From assembly GCF_039645975.1 (NCBI RefSeq), contig NZ_CP147918.1, forward strand, positions 1,116,001 through 1,180,000: 64,000 nt of DNA, given 5' to 3'. Below the pieces are notes generated by a model. That model made no database searches. It was not told the origin of the DNA and saw only the letters and a program-made list of their open reading frames with translations. Positions within the stretch are counted from its first letter, which is position 1. The number at the start of each line of letters is the position of its first letter. Of the stretch, positions 9,610 to 17,356 are shown in pieces. This DNA is from Sulfurimonas sp. HSL-1716 (lineage in GTDB: Bacteria; Campylobacterota; Campylobacteria; Campylobacterales; Sulfurimonadaceae). Position numbers and translations under genes: made by a program.

Positions 9610-11013
9610 TTATTTTGCGGTTTGAACTTTTTTTAAGAAACTGCTCATCAATCTGACACCCGCACCGGTTGCACCGTACACGTTACAATCCCATGGAGAT
9701 TCGGTGTAAGCCGATCCGGCGATATCAAAATGCAGCCATTTTTCTTTGTTCTCATCTTTAATGAAGTTGTCCAGAAAAAGTCCTGCCGTGATAGCTCCGC
9801 CGTACGGTTTGGATGAGACGTTGGAGATATCGGCTATCTCGCTTTTTAGAAGTTTTTTCAGATGCCTGTTAAAAGGAAGCGATCCTATCAGCTCTCCCGA
9901 TCTCTCGGCAGCTGTAAAAAAGTCATGTTTGAGCTTGCTTGAGTGTCCCATGACTCCCGTCGTATATTGTCCGAGTGCTACCATGCAGGCACCGGTAAGC
10001 GTCGCAAAATCAAATATGTAATCCGCTTTAACTTTATCTTGCGCATAATCAAGTACATCGCATAGCACCAGACGGCCTTCTGCGTCGGTATTTCTGACTT
10101 CTACCGTTTTTTTGCTGCGGGCTACCAGTACGTCGTCTGGTTTGTACGCATCTCCGCCGATCATATTCTCGACGGCTCCGATAAAGGCGTGTACTTCGAC
10201 GTCAAGTCCCAGCTCGCTTACCGCTTTAATCATCCCGAGAATGGCGCACGCACCCGCTTTGTCCATTTTCATCGTGACCATAGAGGTCGCAGGTTTGAGA
10301 CTGAGTCCTCCGCTGTCGTAAGTAAGACCTTTGCCTACTAAAGTGATTACTTTTTTGGCTTTTTTGGGTTTGTATGTCAAATGGATAAGCTGGCTCTCAT
10401 GGCGCGAAGCGCGTCCGACAGCGAGCATCGCACCCATCTTTTCCTTGTGGAGCTCTTTTTCTCCTAGCACTTTGCAGCTAAGCTTGTTCTCTTTGGCAAG
10501 CTCTTTGGCTATTTCGGATAAGCTTGAAGGGTGCAGGTCTTCAGGGGTGGTGTTGACCAAATCGCGCGTAAAACAGGTCGCTTCGGCTATGATGACCGCT
10601 TCTTGGAAAGACTGAGAGAGCTTTTTGATATCTTTACATATAAGGTAGATATCCTGTAATGCCGTTTCTTTGGGTTCGGATTTGTATCTGTTGTATTCAT
10701 ATCCTCCGAGAATGACACCCTCTACGATCGCTTCCAAGCTTTTTGCATCGACGGAAAACGATGCAGATTCGTTTTTGGAGGATTTGAGTGCTTTTATCGC
10801 CTGGCTTGCGGCACTTCTGATGCAATCGCTCTCCAAAGCTTCGACGCCGCATGCAAGAACACCGCTTTCATGTAAAAAGCAAAGAGAATCCTGGGCCGCT
10901 TCAAAGCCCGCTTTTTCAAGCAGCTTTTTTTGTTTATGTTTCTTTAGTGTTTCTTTTGTCAAAAACTCTACGCTAACATCGCTTTTTATATCGTTTACCA
11001 GATCTAAATTCAT
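9610..11013 (-). CDS. pepA: Leucyl aminopeptidase (cytosol aminopeptidase, M17)
   Basis: A 467-residue two-metal exopeptidase that removes N-terminal residues from peptides. The M17 signature NTDAEGRLVL is intact, as are the metal-site lysine/aspartate segments TLVGKGLTYDSGGLSLKP and MKMDKAGACAILGM. The N-terminal domain is divergent, as is usual. It lies 26 bases after trpB on the same strand, probably in one operon. Identification is firm. Confidence 0.95.
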   Translation of the reverse strand: MNLDLVNDIKSDVSVEFLTKETLKKHKQKKLLEKAGFEAAQDSLCFLHESGVLACGVEALESDCIRSAASQAIKALKSSKNESASFSVDAKSLEAIVEGVILGGYEYNRYKSEPKETALQDIYLICKDIKKLSQSFQEAVIIAEATCFTRDLVNTTPEDLHPSSLSEIAKELAKENKLSCKVLGEKELHKEKMGAMLAVGRASRHESQLIHLTYKPKKAKKVITLVGKGLTYDSGGLSLKPATSMVTMKMDKAGACAILGMIKAVSELGLDVEVHAFIGAVENMIGGDAYKPDDVLVARSKKTVEVRNTDAEGRLVLCDVLDYAQDKVKADYIFDFATLTGACMVALGQYTTGVMGHSSKLKHDFFTAAERSGELIGSLPFNRHLKKLLKSEIADISNVSSKPYGGAITAGLFLDNFIKDENKEKWLHFDIAGSAYTESPWDCNVYGATGAGVRLMSSFLKKVQTAK

Positions 11014-11039
11014 TATATAATATCCTTAAAGTAGGGCGT

Positions 11040-12239
11040 TTAATCGAAATGAAGCAGGTCTTTTGCCTGAATCATGTCCTTATCGCCGCGGCCCGAGAGG
11101 TTGACGATAATCAGCTTGCCTTTGATATCTTCTATTTTTTTGAGATATGCTATGGCATGAGCACTTTCAAAGGCAGGAATGATTCCCTCTTTTTGACTCA
11201 GCCATACAAAAGCGTCTAACGCTTCTTTATCCGTAGCATGACCGTAAGTGACGCTGTCGTTCTCTTTGTGAAATGCATGTTCGGGTCCAATTCCCGGATA
11301 ATCGAGCCCCGCAGAGATGGAGTGGGCTTCAAGAACCTGTCCGTCGTCGTCTTGAAGCAGGTAGCTCATCTGTCCATGTAAAACGCCGGGACGTCCTTTA
11401 AGAAGAGAACAGCCGTGTTTGTCCGTCTCTACACCGAGACCGCCTGCTTCTACACCGATACATCGTACCTCTTTGTCTTCTAAAAAGTGCTGAAACGCTC
11501 CGATGGCATTGCTTCCGCCGCCGATACATGCTATGACGTGATCGGGCAGGCGGTTCTCTTTTTCAAGTATCTGAGCGCGTGCTTCATATCCGATGATGGC
11601 TTGAAAATCACGAACCATCATAGGGTAGGGATGCGGACCGGCGACCGTTCCTATGATATAAAACGTATCGCGCGCATTCGTTACCCAATGTCGGATGGCA
11701 TCGTTCATCGCATCTTTTAAGGTCCTTGAACCGCTTACTACGGAGTTGACCTTCGCACCTAAAAGCTTCATTCTAAAGACGTTTAACTCTTGACGGGCAA
11801 CATCTTTTGCACCCATAAATATTTCGCATTCCAGACCTAAAAGCGCTGCAATTGTAGCAGTTGCCACGCCGTGCTGTCCTGCTCCGGTTTCGGCTATGAC
11901 CTTTTTATAGCCGAGGCGTTTTGCCATCAACCCCTGTGCTATAACGTTGTTTACTTTGTGTGCTCCGGTATGGTTCAGATCTTCGCGTTTCAAATAGATT
12001 TTTGCACCGAGCTCTTCAGAGACGTTATGTGCGTAATACAGCGGAGAGGGACGTCCTACGTAGTCTTTTAGGTAGTAATCGACCTCTTTCCAGAAATCTT
12101 TGTCAAATCTGATCTTATCGTACTCTTTTTCAAGGTTCAAAAGAGCAGGCATTAGTGTTTCGGGAACATAACGTCCTCCGAATATGCCAAAATGTCCGTT
12201 TGTCTGCGGATCAAACTTTGATGGTGATGGTATATACAT
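11040..12239 (-). CDS. trpB: Tryptophan synthase beta chain
   Basis: A PLP enzyme that condenses indole with serine to make tryptophan. The PLP lysine sits in HTGAHKVNN, the phosphate-binding loop is GGGSNAIG, and ESAHAIAYL is near the end. The start is chosen at 12239 ([12 protein letters not shown]), where the ATG overlaps the apt stop codon as TAATG; 33 upstream in-frame codons belong to the apt gene read in another frame. This gives 399 residues, the usual length. No trpA lies next to it, so the gene is separated from other trp genes in this window. Confidence 0.95.
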   Translation of the reverse strand: MYIPSPSKFDPQTNGHFGIFGGRYVPETLMPALLNLEKEYDKIRFDKDFWKEVDYYLKDYVGRPSPLYYAHNVSEELGAKIYLKREDLNHTGAHKVNNVIAQGLMAKRLGYKKVIAETGAGQHGVATATIAALLGLECEIFMGAKDVARQELNVFRMKLLGAKVNSVVSGSRTLKDAMNDAIRHWVTNARDTFYIIGTVAGPHPYPMMVRDFQAIIGYEARAQILEKENRLPDHVIACIGGGSNAIGAFQHFLEDKEVRCIGVEAGGLGVETDKHGCSLLKGRPGVLHGQMSYLLQDDDGQVLEAHSISAGLDYPGIGPEHAFHKENDSVTYGHATDKEALDAFVWLSQKEGIIPAFESAHAIAYLKKIEDIKGKLIIVNLSGRGDKDMIQAKDLLHFD

Positions 12240-12781
12240 TAATCGATTCCTATTACGCTGTAAACTTTTGTCTGTTTTTCCAATACTTTTTTGCCTTCTA
12301 AGAAGTTCAATGCAAGTATAAAACAGGCTTCGACACATACGGCACCCGTTTTATTGATAAGAGAGGCAGCGGCATTTGCCGTTCCGCCTGTCGCAATGAG
12401 ATCGTCGATAAGAAGGACTTTTGCGCCTTTGACGTCTCTAAAAGCGTCAATGTGTATCTCGACCTCATCAAACCCGTACTCCAAAGAATATTTTTCGGAG
12501 ATGGTCGTGTAGGGAAGCTTTCCCTTTTTTCTGATAGGCACGAATCCCGTGCCGAGCATCTGTGCAAGAGCGGCTCCGAATATAAAACCGCGTGCGTCTA
12601 TGCCTGCGATAAAATCAAGCCCGTAATCTTTGTATCTTGCGGCTAAATGCTCCATAAGTACCGAAAAAGCATGCCCGTCGTTTAAAAGGGTCGTGATATC
12701 TTTAAATACTATGCCCGGTTTTGGAAAATCCGGTATATCGCGGATCGCGTCGTTTATGATCTTTAAATCTTCTTGTGTCAT
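12239..12781 (-). CDS. apt: Adenine phosphoribosyltransferase
   Basis: A 180-residue purine salvage enzyme that joins adenine and PRPP to AMP. The PRPP-binding motif [17 protein letters not shown] is clear, as are [17 protein letters not shown] and [10 protein letters not shown]. It is translationally coupled to trpB by a TAATG overlap and follows a small coiled-coil gene by 9 bases. Confidence 0.95.
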   Translation of the reverse strand: MTQEDLKIINDAIRDIPDFPKPGIVFKDITTLLNDGHAFSVLMEHLAARYKDYGLDFIAGIDARGFIFGAALAQMLGTGFVPIRKKGKLPYTTISEKYSLEYGFDEVEIHIDAFRDVKGAKVLLIDDLIATGGTANAAASLINKTGAVCVEACFILALNFLEGKKVLEKQTKVYSVIGID

Positions 12782-12790
12782 CTATTTCCT

Positions 12791-13123
12791 TTACAGTAAA
12801 GCGTCTATTCTGCTCTCAAGAGCTTTGATCTTGGCGTTGAGCCTTTCCGTTTCCAATCTGTGCTTGGAGTTGCGCTGTTTCAATACTTTTAATTCGTTTC
12901 TCAGTTTATTGAGTTCATCGCTTAAAATATCCACGTTCCCGAGTGCGCGCTGAAGCTGTATCTGGTATTTTCTAATAAGTATCTCGGCTTCTTGAAGCGT
13001 CAGCTTCATCATCTCGTTGCTGCGCTGCTCTTTTACGGTTATACTTTTAAAATAAAACATCTTTACAAATAAAAATATAGCCAACAATGAAACTATAGTT
13101 AAAAGCGACCACTCGTAAAACAT
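12791..13123 (-). CDS. Small membrane-anchored coiled-coil protein
   Basis: A 110-residue protein with one transmembrane segment at about residues 6-26 (LLTIVSLLAIFLFVKMFYF) and a charged helical tail from about 35 to 110 rich in heptad-like leucines, probably a coiled coil. No enzymatic motif is seen. It sits between rpiB and apt with 3 and 9 base gaps, so it belongs to the operon. Its role is unknown. Confidence 0.65.
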   Translation of the reverse strand: MFYEWSLLTIVSLLAIFLFVKMFYFKSITVKEQRSNEMMKLTLQEAEILIRKYQIQLQRALGNVDILSDELNKLRNELKVLKQRNSKHRLETERLNAKIKALESRIDALL

Positions 13124-13126
13124 CTT

Positions 13127-13564
13127 TTATCCTTGTATAGATTCTATCTTCTCAACGCGTCCCGCATGACGGCCGCCCTCAAAACCCGAAGCAAGCCAGC
13201 TGTCTATGATCGATTCGGCGACGCCTTTGCCCACGATACGTTCGCCGAAACATAGGATGTTTGCGTCATTATGACCCCTTGCGACCTGAGCGGTGTAGGC
13301 ATCATGGCAAAGTGCGGCGCGGATACCGTGAAAGCGGTTTGCCGCGATGCTCATCCCGATCCCCGAACCGCAGATAAGGATACCCTGACTCTCTTTGTCA
13401 TCAAGCACGCTTTGCGCGACTTTTACCGCATAGTCCGGGTAATCGACCCTGTCTTTGCTAAATGGCCCGAGATCGACGACCTCATGCCCTTTTTGCTTCA
13501 GCAGTTCGACCGTATAGTCTTTCAGATCGACTCCGGCGTGATCTGTAGCGATATAAAATTTCAT
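13127..13564 (-). CDS. rpiB: Ribose-5-phosphate isomerase B
   Basis: A 145-residue sugar isomerase of the RpiB/LacAB family in the pentose phosphate pathway. ATDHAGVDLK opens the protein, the catalytic cysteine lies in ILICGSGIGMSIAANR, and GHNDANILCFGER is conserved. Length is normal. Confidence 0.95.
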   Translation of the reverse strand: MKFYIATDHAGVDLKDYTVELLKQKGHEVVDLGPFSKDRVDYPDYAVKVAQSVLDDKESQGILICGSGIGMSIAANRFHGIRAALCHDAYTAQVARGHNDANILCFGERIVGKGVAESIIDSWLASGFEGGRHAGRVEKIESIQG

Positions 13565-13575
13565 CCGGTTTTCCT

Positions 13576-14253
13576 TTATGATAAGAGTAGTTTTAAAACC
13601 ATTTGTACTGGTAATATCAACAAGTAATCTTTTAACGGTGTCATGATCACAATAAGTACTATAATCATACCATAACGTTCCAGCTTATAAAAGGTTTCAG
13701 CTACCTCTCTTTGGTTGAACTTGAGTGCTAAGTACATCAAAAAATGCGCACCGTCGAACTGTGGTATCGGAAGAAGGTTGAAGACTCCCAAAACAACGTT
13801 TATGACGACTAACTGCATCACCAGCATATATGCGAAGATATAGACGATGGAATCGGCGGTAGTCGGGCTGCTCATAGATACAAGGATGATAGAGGCAAAC
13901 GCCGCGACAGTAAAGTTATAGACTATCCCCGCAAGGCTCACCTGCATCGCTGCATTGTATCCGCCTCTCATTATAACCGTTCTCATATCTACGGGAACAG
14001 GTTTTGCCCAGCCGAAGATGAACCCTCCGCCTGCACCCAAAAGAAGAGGCAGGAAATATAGTACCGCCGGGACGATGATCGTTCCAACCATATCCACATG
14101 GATAAGAGGGTTAATAGAGAGACGTCCTGCGTTTTTGGCCGTCATATCCCCATATTTGTATGCGATGAAGCCGTGCATGATCTCATGTCCGATAATAGCT
14201 ATCATAAGCGCCAAAACGGCCGTTATGATCTTTAAGATATCAATAAAGTCCAT
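13576..14253 (-). CDS. Site-2 protease family (M50) membrane metalloprotease
   Basis: A 225-residue polytopic protein with the zinc motif HEIMH (IIGHEIMHGFIAY, residues about 21-33) and the third ligand motif NLLPIPQFDGAHF. About six membrane segments are visible. It belongs to the short, PDZ-less group of intramembrane proteases; substrates are unknown. It overlaps the end of lepB by 14 bases, indicating one operon with signal peptidase I. Confidence 0.88.
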   Translation of the reverse strand: MDFIDILKIITAVLALMIAIIGHEIMHGFIAYKYGDMTAKNAGRLSINPLIHVDMVGTIIVPAVLYFLPLLLGAGGGFIFGWAKPVPVDMRTVIMRGGYNAAMQVSLAGIVYNFTVAAFASIILVSMSSPTTADSIVYIFAYMLVMQLVVINVVLGVFNLLPIPQFDGAHFLMYLALKFNQREVAETFYKLERYGMIIVLIVIMTPLKDYLLILPVQMVLKLLLS

Positions 14254-15154
14254 TATCTTTTTTATCCTCTTTTACTCTTTCGGCTATGGCGCGGTTCAGA
14301 TACTCTGGCTGTTCGAGGTCTGCAGGAGTTTTACCCATTCTGTCCCATCTGATCTCATAATTGTCGCTCATGCTAAAATAGATGAACCAAGGCGTTCCTT
14401 CGAGATTCGCATACGGTACGGGACCCCAAAAACGGCTGTCGTTGCTGTGATCACGGTTGTCTCCCATCATAAAATAGCTTCTTTTTGGCACCGTTACGAC
14501 TTCGGTCTCAAAGATCGGATTATGTTTTAAAAGTCTTATATTGTCAGAAAGCTTGTAAATGTTTGAGACTACCATATTGAATCTTTCTTGTGAGTTGATT
14601 ATCTCCATTCTGCCGTCGTTTGCAAGCAGTACCGGAGTGTCTCCTTGTATTCTGTCGTCATGATGGATACCGGGATGCTGTTTCATATAAGGATTCTTGA
14701 CCCAGAGTTCTCCGTTTATCGTAACAATGTTCTCTTTAGGGTAGTTTTTGTTTATGAATTCATCTCCCTCGCGGGGACGAAGATAAAGATCTTTATGTTT
14801 TACGAACAGTTTGTCGCCGGGAAGCGCTACACATCTCTTCACATAATGAAGTTTTACGTTATGCGGATATCTGAATATCACGATATCGCCGCGTTTGGGC
14901 TCGTCCCCGTCAACCAGATGCAGATCTTTTGTCCAAGGGGTGATGGATATCTCCAAAAACGGGATGTGCGGGGTAGGGATGCCGTAAACAAATTTTTTGG
15001 CAAAGAGGTGGTCTCCGATAAGAAGAGAGTCTTTCATGGAACCGCTTGGTATCCTAAACGCCTGTGCGACAAAAAAGATGATGAATAAAACGATGATGAT
15101 CGTTCCCGGCCATGAGTTTGAAAATTTATAGGTCTTGTATAAAAAGTTTTTCAT
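14240..15154 (-). CDS. lepB: Signal peptidase I
   Basis: A 304-residue membrane serine protease that cleaves signal peptides of exported proteins. The catalytic serine lies in RIPSGSMKDSLLIGD after one membrane segment (about residues 14-33), the lysine in YVKRCVALPGDKL, and box E is GDNRDHSNDSRFWG. It overlaps folD by ATGA and the M50 gene by 14 bases. Confidence 0.95.
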   Translation of the reverse strand: MKNFLYKTYKFSNSWPGTIIIVLFIIFFVAQAFRIPSGSMKDSLLIGDHLFAKKFVYGIPTPHIPFLEISITPWTKDLHLVDGDEPKRGDIVIFRYPHNVKLHYVKRCVALPGDKLFVKHKDLYLRPREGDEFINKNYPKENIVTINGELWVKNPYMKQHPGIHHDDRIQGDTPVLLANDGRMEIINSQERFNMVVSNIYKLSDNIRLLKHNPIFETEVVTVPKRSYFMMGDNRDHSNDSRFWGPVPYANLEGTPWFIYFSMSDNYEIRWDRMGKTPADLEQPEYLNRAIAERVKEDKKDNGLY

Positions 15155-16008
15155 TTAACTTCTTTAGAATGAATTTTGGCAGCTTTTAGAGTGTTGCTGA
15201 GCAGCATGGATATCGTCATGGGACCGACACCGCCCGGTACGGGAGTTATATATGAACATTTTTTCGATACGTTCTCAAAGTCTACGTCGCCGACGAGTTT
15301 GCCTTCATCCGTTCTATTGATACCGATATCTATGATGATCGCTCCCTCTTTTACCATATCTTCTTTGATAAGATCGATAACACCTACGCCGACTAAAATT
15401 ATATCAGCATTGAGGGTATGCTTTTTTAAATCATCGGTAAATATATGGCAGATTTCTACGGTCGCTTCGGCATTTAAAAGAAGCGAAGCCAGCGGTTTTC
15501 CGACGATGTTCGATGCGCCTACGACGACACAGTTCTTTCCTCTGAGATCTATATCGTACTCCTTAAACAGCTCCATCACTCCAAGCGGCGTACACGGTAC
15601 AAAACCGTCAAGTCCGGTTGTCAGGCGTCCGACGTTGTAGGGATGAAAGCCGTCTACGTCCTTGCTCGGAGAAACGAGTTCAAGAAGTTTTGTCGTATCT
15701 ATCTGCGGGGGAAGCGGAAGCTGGATAAGGATCCCGTCGATATTGGGGTTATTGTTCATCATCGTAATGGTGTTTTCGATAGCTTCTTGGGATATACTGT
15801 TTGGCATCTCATGCGTGACCGAGTAAAAACCGACTCTGTCGCAGGCTTTTTTCTTCATGCTTACATATGCCTGACTGGCAGGATCGTTTCCTACCAAAAT
15901 AACAGCCAAACCGGGGACTCTTCCGGTCTGTTCTTTGAGCAGCTGTGCACCTGCCGATACCTCGTTTTCGATTTTTTTTGCTAAAGTTTTACCGTCAAGA
16001 AGCTTCAT
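15151..16008 (-). CDS. folD: Bifunctional methylenetetrahydrofolate dehydrogenase/cyclohydrolase
   Basis: A 285-residue enzyme of one-carbon metabolism. The catalytic lysine region AYVSMKKKACDRVGF, the conserved DGILIQLPLP, DVDGFHPYNVGRL, and the C-terminal PVPGGVGPMTISML are all present. First gene of the minus-strand run that continues with lepB; divergent from a cytochrome c gene 61 bases away. Confidence 0.96.
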   Translation of the reverse strand: MKLLDGKTLAKKIENEVSAGAQLLKEQTGRVPGLAVILVGNDPASQAYVSMKKKACDRVGFYSVTHEMPNSISQEAIENTITMMNNNPNIDGILIQLPLPPQIDTTKLLELVSPSKDVDGFHPYNVGRLTTGLDGFVPCTPLGVMELFKEYDIDLRGKNCVVVGASNIVGKPLASLLLNAEATVEICHIFTDDLKKHTLNADIILVGVGVIDLIKEDMVKEGAIIIDIGINRTDEGKLVGDVDFENVSKKCSYITPVPGGVGPMTISMLLSNTLKAAKIHSKEVK

Positions 16009-16069
16009 TTAATCACCATAAATTATTTTTTTGATAATATACCGATAATTGCCTAAAAGGTCGCTTTGA

Positions 16070-16399
16070 ATGAAATGGTTACTATTATTAATGATACCGA
16101 TGTATATATTTGCCGCCGCGTCATTTATAACGGAGGATGAGTACGCTTCTTCGTTGTATAAAAATCCAAGAGGAATAGGGTGTGACAAATGTCATGGAGA
16201 GAACGGAAAAGGACTGCTTGTCGCGAAATATGTGGATAACGGCGTACAAAAAGAGTTTCGAGGTCCCGATATCACGGCACTTGGATTTAAAAAGTTCTAT
16301 GAATCTTTAGACAGCCGAAAAAGAGGCATGCCTCGATATTTTCTGACCAAAGATGAAATAGAGACGCTTTATAAATACCTGCATAAGGAGAAAAAGTGA
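16070..16399 (+). CDS. Small periplasmic monoheme cytochrome c
   Basis: A 109-residue exported protein with a signal peptide (MKWLLLLMIPMYIFAAASF) and a single CxxCH heme site (GCDKCHGENGKG, about residues 40-51). A methionine in GMPRYFLTKDEI near residue 85 is the likely distal ligand. It is a class I type electron carrier; its partners cannot be told. The stop overlaps the next gene as TGATG. Confidence 0.85.
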   Translation: MKWLLLLMIPMYIFAAASFITEDEYASSLYKNPRGIGCDKCHGENGKGLLVAKYVDNGVQKEFRGPDITALGFKKFYESLDSRKRGMPRYFLTKDEIETLYKYLHKEKK

Positions 16400-17337
16400 T
16401 GGACGAAACTTTTTTAAGATCGATAGAAAAAGCGCTAAAAGACAACGACCTTTCGGCGCTGGACAAACTGGCGGTACCCAAACACAGGGTCATAAACAAA
16501 AAAGAGGATTATCGGTCCGTCCTTATGCTTTCGGCTCACAACTTCAAACATTTTTTAAAGATCCCCTCTCTTGATGCGGAATGCATAATGATCAACCTCG
16601 AAGACGGCGTTTCAAAGGAACAAAAACCGTTTGCTCTTGCGCTTTGCGCCATCTTTCTCTCTTATTACAGTGAGTGCGGTAAAAAGCTAGTTGTACGTGT
16701 GAACGCCTTGGACGAGGGCGGTTATGACGAGATAACCTACCTCAATCAGTTTAAGCCAGATGCCGTCCGTGTACCAAAAATAAGAACTGCAAAAGAGGTT
16801 AAGAATGTTCTTCATCTTCTTGATGATGATATAGAACTGCATCTCTCTGTGGAGACTTGTGAATCCTGGGCAAATTTGGCGTCGCTGAAAGTAAATAAAC
16901 GGGTAAAGGCATTTTATCTTGGTATTTTGGATCTGTTTGCCGATATGCGTCTTCCCCAAGCGCAGATCAGGCGCGATAATCCTACACTCGTATACATCCT
17001 AAGCCATTTTCTCGTTACCTGCAAGGCTTTGCGAGTAAAGCCCGTTTCCTTCGTCTATCAGGATTTTAAGAACCTTGAGGAGTTTAGATCGTGGCTGGAG
17101 CTGGAAAAGAGTATGGGATTTGATGCAAAAGGGTGTATTTCACCGTCTCAAACGGCTTTGGTAAACGAGATATTTCAAGACGAAGCACTCCAGATCGAAC
17201 GTGCCAAGGTGATAGTCAGGCTTTTTGAGATGAACAGAGATCTAGGTATAACGGGGTTTGTGGACGAAGAGTACGGTTTTATAGACGAACCGATCTATAA
17301 GGGGGCTTTGGCGCTCTTAAAAGAAAAAGATCTTTAA
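16399..17337 (+). CDS. HpcH/HpaI aldolase / CitE-like lyase
   Basis: A 312-residue protein of the citrate lyase beta-subunit-like superfamily (TIM barrel, Mg-dependent). Conserved elements include MINLEDGVS (the magnesium/acyl site region), LVVRVNALDEGG, and the late FDAKGCISPSQ that corresponds to the G(R)KxxIHP-type region. ATG at 16399 overlaps the cytochrome stop and has AAGGAG 8 bases upstream; an in-frame GTG lies one codon earlier. No other citrate lyase genes are nearby, so it is a stand-alone member with an unknown CoA-ester substrate. Confidence 0.8.
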   Translation: MDETFLRSIEKALKDNDLSALDKLAVPKHRVINKKEDYRSVLMLSAHNFKHFLKIPSLDAECIMINLEDGVSKEQKPFALALCAIFLSYYSECGKKLVVRVNALDEGGYDEITYLNQFKPDAVRVPKIRTAKEVKNVLHLLDDDIELHLSVETCESWANLASLKVNKRVKAFYLGILDLFADMRLPQAQIRRDNPTLVYILSHFLVTCKALRVKPVSFVYQDFKNLEEFRSWLELEKSMGFDAKGCISPSQTALVNEIFQDEALQIERAKVIVRLFEMNRDLGITGFVDEEYGFIDEPIYKGALALLKEKDL

Positions 17338-17356
17338 GAGCGTACCTGTACTTCGT

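Noticed and set aside
12240-12338. N-terminal extension of trpB by 33 codons
   Set aside because: It overlaps apt; the TAATG-coupled ATG gives the normal TrpB start.
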